NCBI GenBank assembly: GCA_045596625.1
Contig: JAZOCU010000036.1
Span: 1-40,656, forward strand
Length of the DNA stretch: 40,656 nt
From: Firm-04 sp045596625
GTDB taxonomy: Bacteria > Bacillota > Clostridia > Oscillospirales > Ruminococcaceae
Direction of reading: 5' to 3'
The notes under the pieces were generated by a model. It saw only the letters and a program-made list of their open reading frames with translations. It searched no databases and was not told where the DNA came from. Of the stretch, positions 7,366 through 15,650 are shown in pieces. Each line of letters starts with the position of its first letter. The first letter of the stretch is position 1. The position numbers and the translations under genes were made by a program.

Positions 7366-9093
7366 ATGAAAAAGCTCATGCTTGGCAACGAAGCATTCGC
7401 CAGAGGCTTGTTTGAAGCAGGCTGCCGTTTTGCTTCCAGCTATCCCGGCACGCCCTCTACCGAGATCACAGAGGAAGTCGCCAAATTCAACGAGGTCTAT
7501 GCAGAATGGGCACCCAATGAAAAGGTTGCTCTCGAAGCCGCTCTGGGCGCTTCTCTGGCAGGCGCAAGAAGCTTTGCCGCTATGAAGCACGTTGGTCTGA
7601 ATGTGGCTGCCGATCCGCTGTATACCGCGGCTTACACCGGTGTCAACGGCGGTCTGGTCATTGCGGTTGCCGATGATCCCGGCATGCATTCCTCTCAGAA
7701 CGAGCAGGACAGCCGTCATCATGCCATCGCATCGAAGGTTCCGATGCTGGAGCCTGCCGATTCGCAGGAATGCAAGGATTTTGCTGCGCTGGCTTTCCGG
7801 CTTTCCGAAGAGTTTGATACGCCCGTGATCGTGCGCACCTCTACCCGCGTGGCACACTCCCAGAGCGCTGTGGAGCTTTGTGACCGTCAGGAACAACCGC
7901 TGCGGCCCTATGTGAAGGATCCCGCAAAGTATGTCATGATGCCTTCCAATGCAAAAGGCCGTCATGTGGTCGTGGAAGAACGCACCGAAAAGCTCATCGC
8001 CTATGCAGAGACCGCTGATTTCAACCGCATCGAAGATCATGGTGCCGAGATCGGTGTGATCACCTGCGGTGCTGCCTATCAATATGCAAAGGATGCACTG
8101 GGCGATCAGGCAAATTACTTGAAGATCGGCATGACCAATCCGCTGCCTAAGCAGCTGTTTGTCGATTTCGCCGCAAAATGCAAAACATTGTACATCATTG
8201 AAGAACTGGACGGCATTCTGGAAGCACACTGCAAAGCGATGGGCATTGCCTGCAAGGGCAAGGAGATCTTCGGCTGCATCGGTGAGCTGAATCAGGCCAT
8301 TATCGCAGAAAAGCTGTTGGGCAGAACGCTGACTGCAACCCCCTATCCCGAGCAGCTGCCGGTACGTCCGCCTGTCATGTGTGCCGGATGTCCTCACCGC
8401 GGTGTATTCTATCTGCTGGCAAAGCATAAGATCACCGTTTCCGGCGATATCGGCTGCTATACGCTGGGTGCCGCCGCACCTCTTTCCTCAATGGACTGGA
8501 CCATTTGTATGGGTGCTTCTGTTTCCGCACTCCATGGCTACAACAAAGTATTGGGTGCCGATTCCGAGCAGAAATCCGTTGCTGTCATCGGTGATTCCAC
8601 CTTCATGCACAGCGGCATTACCGGTCTTGTGAATATCAGCTATAATGCATCCAACTCCACCGTTATCATTCTGGATAACTCCATTACCGGTATGACCGGT
8701 CATCAGCAGAATCCTACCACCGGTATGAACCTCAAGGGGGATCCTGCCGCTAAGGTCTGTCTGGAGGATCTGTGCCGTGCCGTTGGCATCAAGCGTGTTC
8801 GTGTGGCTGATCCCTATAACCTTGCCGAAATGGAACAGGCCATTACCGAAGAGCTGGCTGCCGATGAACCTTCCGTCATCATCAGCCGCCGTCCCTGTGC
8901 ATTGCTCAAGCACGTAAAGCACAATGCACCGTTGGCTGTAGATAACGACAAGTGCAGAAGCTGCAAAATGTGCCTCAAGCTGGGCTGCCCCGCCATCTCC
9001 ATGAAGAATGGCAAGGCCTGCATCGACCATACCCAGTGCGTTGGCTGCGGCATCTGCAAGGAGCTGTGCAAATTCGATGCCATCGGTGAATAA
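7366..9093 (+). CDS. iorA: Indolepyruvate:ferredoxin oxidoreductase, alpha subunit
   Basis: With IorB it oxidatively decarboxylates aryl 2-oxo acids (indolepyruvate, phenylpyruvate, hydroxyphenylpyruvate) to aryl-acetyl-CoA, reducing ferredoxin, and can run in reverse. The 575-residue protein begins with the pyrimidine-binding domain (SSYPGTPSTEI, the EKVALEAA glutamate region), continues with the linking domain, then the thiamine diphosphate domain with GDIGCYTLG and GDSTFMHSG (Gly409-Asp410) and the GMTGHQQNP loop. It ends with two 4Fe-4S clusters at Cys530/533/536/541 and Cys558/561/564/568. AAGGAG lies about nine bases before ATG 7366. It is first of a four-gene cluster with iorB, a phenylacetate-CoA ligase and an ACT protein. 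Confidence 0.95.
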   Translation: MKKLMLGNEAFARGLFEAGCRFASSYPGTPSTEITEEVAKFNEVYAEWAPNEKVALEAALGASLAGARSFAAMKHVGLNVAADPLYTAAYTGVNGGLVIAVADDPGMHSSQNEQDSRHHAIASKVPMLEPADSQECKDFAALAFRLSEEFDTPVIVRTSTRVAHSQSAVELCDRQEQPLRPYVKDPAKYVMMPSNAKGRHVVVEERTEKLIAYAETADFNRIEDHGAEIGVITCGAAYQYAKDALGDQANYLKIGMTNPLPKQLFVDFAAKCKTLYIIEELDGILEAHCKAMGIACKGKEIFGCIGELNQAIIAEKLLGRTLTATPYPEQLPVRPPVMCAGCPHRGVFYLLAKHKITVSGDIGCYTLGAAAPLSSMDWTICMGASVSALHGYNKVLGADSEQKSVAVIGDSTFMHSGITGLVNISYNASNSTVIILDNSITGMTGHQQNPTTGMNLKGDPAAKVCLEDLCRAVGIKRVRVADPYNLAEMEQAITEELAADEPSVIISRRPCALLKHVKHNAPLAVDNDKCRSCKMCLKLGCPAISMKNGKACIDHTQCVGCGICKELCKFDAIGE

Positions 9094-9119
9094 TTGCCTG
9101 TGAAATCATATGCAACACG

Positions 9120-9151
9120 GAATTCAAAAGGCAGATCCGCCTTTCGAATTC
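9120..9151 (+). repeat. Inverted repeat between iorA and iorB
   Basis: Thirteen-base arms (GAATTCAAAAGGC and GCCTTTCGAATTC) pair with one mismatch around a six-base loop, 14 bases before the iorB ribosome binding site. There is no T-run, so it looks like a mRNA stability or processing hairpin that could set the IorA to IorB ratio, not a terminator. Confidence 0.6.
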
Positions 9152-9177
9152 AAGTGATCAGATAAGGAGTTAATATC

Positions 9178-9753
9178 ATGGAAACAAAATCAATTATGAT
9201 CGTCGGTGTCGGCGGACAGGGTTCTCTGCTTGCCAGCCGTATTCTGGGCAATGTTCTGCTGCAGCAGGGCTATGAGGTCAAGCTGAGTGAGGTGCATGGT
9301 ATGTCTCAGCGCGGCGGTTCCGTTGTGACATATGTGAAATACGGCGATGCTGTGCACTCTCCCACCATTGAAAAAGGTGAGGCAGATATCATCATCTCCT
9401 TTGAACTGCTGGAGGCTGCCCGCTGGGCCGGCTGCTTAAAGCCGGGCGGCAGCATTGTAACCTCTACCCAAACACTGGATCCGATGCCTGTGATTACCGG
9501 TGCGGCAAGCTATCCGCAGGAAATCGTCGCAAAGCTCAAGGGCATGCAGCTGGATGTCACCGCTGTGGATGCCCTGGCCCTTGCCGAGCAGGCAGGCAGC
9601 GCAAAAGCATCCAACGTGGTGCTGATGGGCGTGGTATCCAAAAAAATGGAGATCGATGAGGCGGTGTGGCAGAAGGCTCTGGAGCAATGTGTGCCTTCCA
9701 AATTCCTCGACATGAACAAAACTGCTTTTGCATTGGGTCGTGCTGTCCTTTAA
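9178..9753 (+). CDS. iorB: Indolepyruvate:ferredoxin oxidoreductase, beta subunit
   Basis: This is the gamma-domain (POR/KOR gamma type) subunit that completes the IorAB enzyme and helps bind CoA. The 191-residue protein opens with IMIVGVGGQGSLLASRIL, then the conserved EVHGMSQRGGSVVTYVKYG segment, and IISFELLEAAR. Length fits the family. AAGGAG precedes the start by about ten bases. A hairpin separates it from iorA, and 68 bases separate it from the ligase gene that would use or make the same aryl-CoA thioester. Confidence 0.94.
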   Translation: METKSIMIVGVGGQGSLLASRILGNVLLQQGYEVKLSEVHGMSQRGGSVVTYVKYGDAVHSPTIEKGEADIIISFELLEAARWAGCLKPGGSIVTSTQTLDPMPVITGAASYPQEIVAKLKGMQLDVTAVDALALAEQAGSAKASNVVLMGVVSKKMEIDEAVWQKALEQCVPSKFLDMNKTAFALGRAVL

Positions 9754-9821
9754 TTTGAAATGCGAACATCGCAAACCATACTGCGATATCTCTGAAATAA
9801 AACATGAAAGGATCATTCTGA

Positions 9822-11126
9822 ATGGAACGCTATTGGAACCAAGAAATCGAATGCATGTCCCGTGAGGACATGAAAAAGCTGCAGGATGAACGTCTTGCGG
9901 CACAGGTGAAGCATGTGTATGAAAACGTGCCCTATTACCGTGATCTGATGGACAAGAAGGGTGTGACCCCCGATGACATCCGTTCCACCGACGATCTGCA
10001 CAAGCTGCCCTTCCTCACCAAAGCCGATCTGCGGGATGCTTACCCCTATGGTCTGCTGGCAAAGCCTCTCTCCGAGTGTGTGCGGATTCAATCCACCAGC
10101 GGTACCACCGGCAAGCGTGTTGTTGCATTCTATACCCAGCATGATATTGATCTGTGGGAAGATTGCTGCGCAAGAGCCATCACAGCAGTGGGCGGCACCG
10201 AAGAAGATGTTTGTCAGGTTTGCTATGGCTATGGCCTGTTCACAGGCGGTCCCGGTCTCAACGGCGGCTCTCATAAGGTCGGCTGTCTGACTCTGCCCAT
10301 GTCTTCCGGCAACACCGAACGTCAGATCCAGTTTATGTTGGATCTGAAATCCACAATCCTGTGCTGTACGCCCTCTTATGCCGCATATATCGGTGAGACT
10401 CTGCACGAGATGGGTTATACCCCAGATGATATCAACCTGAAAGCCGGCATCTTCGGTGCCGAACCTTGGACAGAAGAAATGCGCCGTGAAATCGAGAAAT
10501 CTCTCGGTCTCAAGGCATATGATATCTATGGTCTGACCGAAACCAGCGGTCCCGGCGTTGCCTTTGAATGCAGCGCACAGAACGGTATGCATATCAATGA
10601 AGATCACTTTATCGCAGAGATCATCGATCCCGAAACCGGTGAAGTCCTGCCCGAAGGCTCCAAAGGCGAGCTGGTATTCACCAGCATCACCAAGGAAGCC
10701 TTCCCGCTGCTGCGTTACAGAACCCGTGATATCTGTGTGCTGACCAGAGAAAAATGTGCCTGCGGCAGAACGCTCATCAAGATGTGCAAGCCCATGGGCA
10801 GAAGCGATGATATGCTCATCATCCGCGGCGTCAATGTATTCCCCTCTCAGATCGAAACCGTCCTCATCGAACAGGGCTACTCTCCCAATTATAAGATCGA
10901 AGTGGATCGTGTCAATAATACCGATACCCTTGATGTTTATGTCGAGCTGACGCCTGAGCAGTTCTCCGATACCGTGAAGGATCTTCAGTCCAAGGAAAGA
11001 GAGCTTGCCGGTGCGATGAAAACCATGCTGGGCATCAATCCCAAGATTCATCTCGTATCTCCCAAAACCATTGCCAGAAGCGAAGGCAAGGCAGTGCGTG
11101 TGGTAGATAAGAGAAAGCTCCACTGA
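9822..11126 (+). CDS. paaK: Phenylacetate-CoA ligase (AMP-forming)
   Basis: PaaK-type enzymes activate phenylacetate or related aryl acids to CoA thioesters through an acyl-adenylate. The 434-residue protein has the AMP-binding P-loop STSGTTGK (residues 91-98), YGLTETSGPG and the hinge/C-terminal DMLIIRGVNVFPSQIE. Residues beyond 345 form the usual small C-terminal domain. AAAGGA lies upstream of ATG 9822. Beside IorAB it would interconvert aryl acids and aryl-CoA, so the operon can either ferment aromatic amino acids or, in the reductive direction, make them from dietary aryl acids. The direction cannot be decided from sequence. Confidence 0.93.
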   Translation: MERYWNQEIECMSREDMKKLQDERLAAQVKHVYENVPYYRDLMDKKGVTPDDIRSTDDLHKLPFLTKADLRDAYPYGLLAKPLSECVRIQSTSGTTGKRVVAFYTQHDIDLWEDCCARAITAVGGTEEDVCQVCYGYGLFTGGPGLNGGSHKVGCLTLPMSSGNTERQIQFMLDLKSTILCCTPSYAAYIGETLHEMGYTPDDINLKAGIFGAEPWTEEMRREIEKSLGLKAYDIYGLTETSGPGVAFECSAQNGMHINEDHFIAEIIDPETGEVLPEGSKGELVFTSITKEAFPLLRYRTRDICVLTREKCACGRTLIKMCKPMGRSDDMLIIRGVNVFPSQIETVLIEQGYSPNYKIEVDRVNNTDTLDVYVELTPEQFSDTVKDLQSKERELAGAMKTMLGINPKIHLVSPKTIARSEGKAVRVVDKRKLH

Positions 11127-11166
11127 CAGATAACGTCAATTTTGATTTATTAAGGAGGCTTTTGTT

Positions 11167-11598
11167 ATGAATACCATCCAACAAATTTCCGTATTTGTCG
11201 AGAATAAGCAGGGCAGTCTGACGGCTGTTACCACTGCTCTGTATGAGAATCAGATTGATATGCGTGCGCTCAATCTCGCAGACACCTCCGATTTCGGCAT
11301 TTTGCGTCTGATCGTCAATAAGCCCGAGGAGGCCTGCAAGGTCATTCAGAATGCCGGCTTTATCGTCAGCATGACACCGGTTGTCGGTGCAAAGGTGGAT
11401 GATGCGCCGGGCGGTCTGGCAAAGGCAATGTGCGCCATCGTGGATGCCGGTCTCAACATCGAATATATGTATGCTTTCGTCAATCGTGAGCCCAATTGCG
11501 CCAATGTGATCTTCCGCACCGAAGATAACGATCGCTGTATTGCTGCTTTGCAGGCTGCCGGCGTTACCATTGTTCCCGATACCGACATCTACGCATAA
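11167..11598 (+). CDS. Tandem ACT-domain protein of the ior-paaK cluster
   Basis: The 143-residue protein consists of two ACT domains (about residues 3-68 and 71-140): ISVFVENKQGSLTAVTTAL opens the first and AMCAIVDAGLNIEYMYAFV lies in the second. ACT domains bind amino acids as allosteric sensors. It has no catalytic domain, so it is likely a sensor or modulator; its constant company with phenylacetate-CoA ligase and indolepyruvate oxidoreductase genes in Clostridia suggests it senses an aromatic or branched-chain amino acid for this pathway. AAGGAGG precedes the start by nine bases. The ligand and target are inferred only. Confidence 0.88.
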   Translation: MNTIQQISVFVENKQGSLTAVTTALYENQIDMRALNLADTSDFGILRLIVNKPEEACKVIQNAGFIVSMTPVVGAKVDDAPGGLAKAMCAIVDAGLNIEYMYAFVNREPNCANVIFRTEDNDRCIAALQAAGVTIVPDTDIYA

Positions 11599-11608
11599 AC
11601 CTTGAACG

Positions 11609-11643
11609 TATTGCCGCTTTTGTGCAATATGCTGTACTTTTTT
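11609..11643 (+). terminator. Weak terminator candidate after the ior operon
   Basis: A six-base-pair stem (TATTGC with GCAATA) is followed eight bases later by a seven-base T-run. The gap between stem and T-run makes it weak, but it is the only such structure before the next promoter. Confidence 0.35.
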
Positions 11644-11684
11644 CTGCACTTTACACAATAATCACCAAATGCGTCGCTTTCCTC

Positions 11685-11712
11685 TTGACATTTTTGGAGA
11701 ATCGTGTATAAT
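11685..11712 (+). promoter_or_regulatory. Sigma-A promoter of the zinc-ribbon gene
   Basis: Perfect TTGACA at 11685-11690 and perfect TATAAT at 11707-11712 with a 16-base spacer. It leaves an untranslated leader of about 180 bases. Confidence 0.85.
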
Positions 11713-11735
11713 AAAGATAAGGTTTTTTTGCTGTG

Positions 11736-11791
11736 AACGGTTTGCACGCACAGCTTTCAAACGATACAGGCTTTTTGGCCCGTTCGTTTTT
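11736..11791 (+). promoter_or_regulatory. Leader hairpin with T-run, possible attenuator
   Basis: In the long leader, GAACGG near the transcript start can pair with CCGTTC about 40 bases later, and the second arm is followed directly by GTTTTT. This is terminator-like but with a large loop, so it is weak evidence for attenuation or a ligand-responsive leader. Confidence 0.3.
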
Positions 11792-11897
11792 ATTACAAAA
11801 TCTGGAGACGGTTTTGCTGCAGAGGATCTACTTGTCATTGGACAAACAAACATTGCTGCCGCAGGTTTCCTTAATCATTGATTTAGGAGTGTGTTTC

Positions 11898-12338
11898 ATG
11901 GGACTGTTTGATCGCATGACCGATATCGGCAAGGGTGCTTCCGAAAAGGTCGCAAATATTTCTGAGGTCAATAACCTCAAGCGCAAGATTCTTTATGAAG
12001 AGGAGCGTATCGTGGAAATTTTTGCCGATCTTGGCAAAAAGTATTACAAAAATCCTGATGAGGATCCTGCTGTATTCCGTGCGCTGTGCGATGATATTGA
12101 CGCTCGCCGCCGCCGTATCAAGAAAATGAAGTTTGAGCTGAACACACTGCGCGGTTATAAAATGTGCCCCAAGTGTGATGCCGAAAATACGGAAAAGAAC
12201 ATCTTCTGCGGTGTTTGCGGTGCCAGACTTCCCGATCCCGAGGATGAGGATTTCACCTCTCTGGAAGAAAACGATTACTATACCGAAAGCAGCAATCAGT
12301 TCTTCAATGCTGACAGCACCGGTAATATCGGTCTGTAA
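11898..12338 (+). CDS. Small coiled-coil/zinc-ribbon protein
   Basis: No function is recognised. The 146-residue protein has a charged, mostly helical first part (about residues 15-85, likely coiled coil, rich in Lys, Glu and Arg), then a four-cysteine zinc ribbon (CPKC and CGVCG around residues 96-113), and an acidic tail ending in GNIGL. Such zinc-ribbon proteins are common and uncharacterised in Ruminococcus and relatives. TAGGAG lies eight bases before ATG 11898; an open frame upstream to 11733 belongs to the leader. It is transcribed alone, from the promoter at 11685-11712 to the terminator at 12360-12409. Confidence 0.8.
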   Translation: MGLFDRMTDIGKGASEKVANISEVNNLKRKILYEEERIVEIFADLGKKYYKNPDEDPAVFRALCDDIDARRRRIKKMKFELNTLRGYKMCPKCDAENTEKNIFCGVCGARLPDPEDEDFTSLEENDYYTESSNQFFNADSTGNIGL

Positions 12339-12359
12339 TTGTATCTGCTTACGATCTGC

Positions 12360-12409
12360 AACGGTCAGGTCTTCCCTTTACGGAAGGCTTGACCGTTTTT
12401 TCTTTTTTC
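12360..12409 (+). terminator. Intrinsic terminator of the zinc-ribbon gene
   Basis: Sixteen-base arms (12360-12375 and 12382-12397) pair almost perfectly around a six-base loop and run into a T-rich tract. Confidence 0.92.
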
Positions 12410-12413
12410 TGCG

Positions 12414-12442
12414 TCATATCTTGTCCTCGAAGGACATAGGAT
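12414..12442 (+). promoter_or_regulatory. Sigma-E-like promoter of the spoIIIA operon
   Basis: TCATATC, a 14-base spacer and CATAGGAT resemble the mother-cell sigma-E consensus (ATA at -35, CATAnnnT at -10). SpoIIIA operons are known sigma-E targets, and this lies 34 bases before spoIIIAA, just after the preceding terminator. The spacer itself holds TGTCCT-CGA-AGGACA, a perfect small palindrome. Confidence 0.55.
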
Positions 12443-12475
12443 AAAACAGCTCATTACGAAAGGCAGGCTGTTGCT

Positions 12476-13405
12476 ATGAATCAGACAAGCAGTTTTACCA
12501 AGGCTGTTCCCTATTTTCCTGCGCCTCTGAAAAGCGCGCTGGAGATGCTCTCTCCGCGGGATATCCCCAAGGTACAGGAGATCCGATTGCGTGCCGAACG
12601 CTCTATGCGCATCGTTCTCAGCGGTGCAGAACGGGTATTGACCTCTGTGGGTACGTTCTCCGATCGCCCCGATGCAGGCATCGCCGTGACCCGCATCCTG
12701 CTGGATGCCATGTTCAAAAATATCTGCGAGCATTCCGTGCACAGCTATCAGCGGGAATTGCGGCAGGGTTATATTACCATTGCCGGCGGAAATCGTGTGG
12801 GGCTTTGCGCTTCCGCTGTGATGCAGAAGGAAGAAATCGAAACCATCCGTTACATCAGCGGCATGAATATCCGCATCGCCTCTCAGATCGAAGGCTGCGC
12901 TGAAGAGCTCTATCGGCGTGTATTATCCCAAAAGCCCTGCGGCGTTCTGCTGGCAGGGCCTCCCGCCAGCGGAAAAACCACGATGCTGCGGGATCTGTGC
13001 CGGATTCTCGGCGGAATGTACCGGATCAGCGTGGTGGATGAACGCAGTGAGCTTTCTGCCATGCAGCATGGCGTATCTCAATTCCATCTGGGCGAAATGA
13101 CCGATGTCTTTGACGGCTATCCCAAAGCAGTCGGAATCCAGATGGCAGTGCGGGTCATGTCTCCGCAGATCATGGTCTGCGATGAGATCGGTGATCTGGC
13201 GGAAACCGACGCAATGCTGCAGGCGATCCATACCGGTGTGCGGCTGATCGCTTCCGCCCATGCCGGCAGTATGCAGGAGCTGACCGCAAGACCGCAGATT
13301 CGCCGCCTGATCGAAGCAGGTGCGTTTCAATATGCCGTTTTGCTGGGCAGCGGCAGTCAATGCGGTCAGATCCTCGCCGTCAGACGTTTTATGCAGGATC
13401 TATGA
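12476..13405 (+). CDS. spoIIIAA: Stage III sporulation protein AA, secretion-type ATPase
   Basis: SpoIIIAA is the cytosolic hexameric ATPase of the SpoIIIA-SpoIIQ channel that links mother cell and forespore after engulfment. The 309-residue protein has Walker A GPPASGKTT (residues 161-169), the VDERSEL Asp box and Walker B MVCDEIGD (Asp236, Glu237), related to type II/IV secretion ATPases. Length fits the family. It is the first gene of a complete eight-gene spoIIIA operon, behind a sigma-E-like promoter; its stop shares an ATGA with spoIIIAB. Confidence 0.96.
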   Translation: MNQTSSFTKAVPYFPAPLKSALEMLSPRDIPKVQEIRLRAERSMRIVLSGAERVLTSVGTFSDRPDAGIAVTRILLDAMFKNICEHSVHSYQRELRQGYITIAGGNRVGLCASAVMQKEEIETIRYISGMNIRIASQIEGCAEELYRRVLSQKPCGVLLAGPPASGKTTMLRDLCRILGGMYRISVVDERSELSAMQHGVSQFHLGEMTDVFDGYPKAVGIQMAVRVMSPQIMVCDEIGDLAETDAMLQAIHTGVRLIASAHAGSMQELTARPQIRRLIEAGAFQYAVLLGSGSQCGQILAVRRFMQDL

Positions 13406-13893
13406 AGCTGTGCGGCCTCTTATTGCTGCTGAGTGCTGCTGTGCTGTGCGGATGCTATGCTGCAGATGGGCTGCACAGACGTGTCATTCGGTTACAGCAG
13501 CTTCGCAGAATGCTCAATGCGATCACGGTACATCTGCGCTATACATTGCCGACAGTCCGGGAGCTGATGCAGACGCTTGCCGATGATCCCGATTATACCG
13601 CTTTGCCCTTTCTTCGCAAAGCCGTCGCTGATCCTTCGGATTTCCCGGCCGCATGGAACACTGCGGTGTCTCAAAGCCATGATCTTTCCCGTGAGGAGGC
13701 TTCCCTGCTGTATCGTCTCGGGCATACGCTGGGATCAACGGATCTGGAAGGACAGCTTTCTGCACTGGCGCTCTACGATCAGCAGCTTTCCGCAATGCTG
13801 CAGCAGGCTGCGGTACAAGCAGATTCCCATGGATCGCTCTATCGTACCATGGGGATCCTCACAGGATTGTTTCTGGTGATCCTGCTGTTCTAG
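13402..13893 (+). CDS. spoIIIAB: Stage III sporulation protein AB
   Basis: SpoIIIAB resembles GspF/PilC-type inner-membrane platform proteins and is thought to anchor the SpoIIIAA ATPase. The 163-residue protein has an N-terminal membrane helix (residues 3-20), a helical cytosolic body with the LRRML-TYTLPTVRELM-type region and a second helix at the C-terminus (TGLFLVILLF). ATG 13402 overlaps the spoIIIAA stop by four bases; an in-frame ATG at 13360 inside spoIIIAA is rejected because the membrane helix starts at 13402. Confidence 0.92.
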   Translation: MKLCGLLLLLSAAVLCGCYAADGLHRRVIRLQQLRRMLNAITVHLRYTLPTVRELMQTLADDPDYTALPFLRKAVADPSDFPAAWNTAVSQSHDLSREEASLLYRLGHTLGSTDLEGQLSALALYDQQLSAMLQQAAVQADSHGSLYRTMGILTGLFLVILLF

Positions 13894-13918
13894 TCTTCCT
13901 ATCAAGGAGCTTCCCGTT

Positions 13919-14116
13919 ATGGAAATTGATCTGATTTTCAAAGTCGCCGGAATCGGTATCATTGTGGCGATCCTGAATCTGGTGCTCAAGCGTGCCGAAC
14001 GTGAGGAGCAAGCGATGCTCACTACCCTTGCCGGTCTCATTGTTGTGCTGATGCTCATTATCGGAGAAATCGAAACATTGTTTGAAACCGTCAAGACGGT
14101 ATTCGGATTATGGTAA
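13919..14116 (+). CDS. spoIIIAC: Stage III sporulation protein AC
   Basis: The 65-residue protein is almost entirely two membrane helices (about residues 6-22 and 36-56) separated by a charged LKRAEREEQA loop, the standard size and layout for SpoIIIAC. It is a mother-cell membrane component of the feeding-tube channel. AAGGAG lies upstream, and its last codons overlap the start of spoIIIAD by seven bases. Confidence 0.94.
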   Translation: MEIDLIFKVAGIGIIVAILNLVLKRAEREEQAMLTTLAGLIVVLMLIIGEIETLFETVKTVFGLW

Positions 14117-14517
14117 CTGCATTGCAAATCGCCGGTCTGTGCATTATTGCGGTATTGTTTACAAAGCTGCTGCGGCAGCATGCACCGGAGCATGGCGTGT
14201 TATTATCCCTGCTGCTTGCCTGTGGCGTCATGACCTGTGCCATACTCTCTCTTTCACCGCTGCTGGTACAGCTGGACGAGCTGCTCTCTGCAAGCGGATT
14301 GTCAAGTGAACATATCACAGTGCTCAGCAAGGCAATCGGCATCTGCTGCGTAACGCAGCTTGCAGCGGATGTCTGCAAGGATGCCGGCGAATCCGCCTTG
14401 GCAACGGCTGTGATGCTTACCGGAAAAACCGCTTTGCTGCTGCTGGCTCTGCCCTCTGCACAGATGCTGCTCGCTTTATTTCAGGAGGTGCTGTCATGCA
14501 TACCCGCTGTATCCTGA
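14110..14517 (+). CDS. spoIIIAD: Stage III sporulation protein AD
   Basis: The 135-residue protein has about four hydrophobic helices, as expected for this membrane component of the SpoIIIA complex. The position between AC and AE and the length match the family. The start overlaps spoIIIAC, and the 3' end overlaps spoIIIAE by 22 bases, so the three are translationally coupled. Confidence 0.93.
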   Translation: MVTALQIAGLCIIAVLFTKLLRQHAPEHGVLLSLLLACGVMTCAILSLSPLLVQLDELLSASGLSSEHITVLSKAIGICCVTQLAADVCKDAGESALATAVMLTGKTALLLLALPSAQMLLALFQEVLSCIPAVS

Positions 14518-15632
14518 TCGTGAGTCTGCTGCTATTGCTGTTGTGCTATGGAGAACCCGTTTGTGCACAGGCGCTTGATGATCCCCTTTCTTATCTTGCC
14601 GATGCTGCCAACACCGATGCTTTACCGCTCCCCGATCAGGCACAGTCGATGCTGGAGGATTATGGGATCTCAGCAGAGAATCCCGAAGCACTGCTTTCTC
14701 TTTCGCCTGCCGATTGCTTCCGTGCGATCGGGGATATGATCCTTCAGGCGGCCGGTACACCGCTGCGGCTGCTCGGTACCTTGCTGACGCTGACCATACT
14801 TTGTGCAGGACTCGGCGGCTTGGGCGACAGTCTTTCACAGGAAAAAGGGATCCGCCGCTTATTTGAGATGCTCTGCATCCTGCTTTGTATCGGTACCGCA
14901 GCTGCGCCCTTGTGCAGCTGTCTGACCGATGCTGCCGCAGCGCTTGCGGAAGGAAATCTGTTTATGCTAAGCTTTATTCCGCTGTTTGCATCCTTTCTGG
15001 CGGCAGGCGGTCATGTGGCAACAGGCGCAGGCTATCAGATCTTTCTGCTGTTTCTTACCGAAGGGATCGGTCTGCTGACCGGCAAGCTGCTGTTTCCGCT
15101 TTTGCAGATGAGCACTGCACTGGGTATGGCTGACTGCATCAATCCGGCAATGCGCCTGAACGGATTGGTCAATGCATCACGGAAAGCCGTTGTCTGGATC
15201 CTCAGCACGGTGATGGCGTTATTTGCGGCACTGCTTTCGATCCGAAGCTTTGTTGCCGCTGCCGCAGACGGGTTATCTGCCAAAACCGCAAAGCTGCTCA
15301 GCGCCGGTCTGATTCCTGTGGTAGGCAGTGCGGTTTCCGAAGCCTATACTACAGTACAGGGCAGCATCGGTCTGCTGCGAAGCGGCATCGGCGTGATCGG
15401 TATTCTGGCGATCGCATGGCTGCTTTTGCCCCCTTTGATCACGGTCGTTCTCTATCGGATCCTGTTTGCCGCTGCCGGCTTGCTGGCCGATCTTACCGGT
15501 TCGGATTGTCTGACCAGATTATATCGGAATGCCGAGGCTGTGCTCTCGGCAGTGTTTGCGATCCTTGTGAGCTACGGTATGATGATGATCCTGTCCACAG
15601 CACTCATGCTGCTGCTGCTCAAAGGCACATAG
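14496..15632 (+). CDS. spoIIIAE: Stage III sporulation protein AE
   Basis: SpoIIIAE is the large polytopic membrane subunit of the channel. The 378-residue protein starts with a signal-peptide-like segment (ILIVSLLLLLLCYG, likely cleaved near VCAQA), a soluble stretch to about residue 85, then several membrane helices to the C-terminus. AGGAGG-type sequence sits inside spoIIIAD eight bases before ATG 14496. It is followed after 18 bases by spoIIIAF. Confidence 0.94.
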   Translation: MHTRCILIVSLLLLLLCYGEPVCAQALDDPLSYLADAANTDALPLPDQAQSMLEDYGISAENPEALLSLSPADCFRAIGDMILQAAGTPLRLLGTLLTLTILCAGLGGLGDSLSQEKGIRRLFEMLCILLCIGTAAAPLCSCLTDAAAALAEGNLFMLSFIPLFASFLAAGGHVATGAGYQIFLLFLTEGIGLLTGKLLFPLLQMSTALGMADCINPAMRLNGLVNASRKAVVWILSTVMALFAALLSIRSFVAAAADGLSAKTAKLLSAGLIPVVGSAVSEAYTTVQGSIGLLRSGIGVIGILAIAWLLLPPLITVVLYRILFAAAGLLADLTGSDCLTRLYRNAEAVLSAVFAILVSYGMMMILSTALMLLLLKGT

Positions 15633-15650
15633 TTTAAGGAGGAATCTCAT

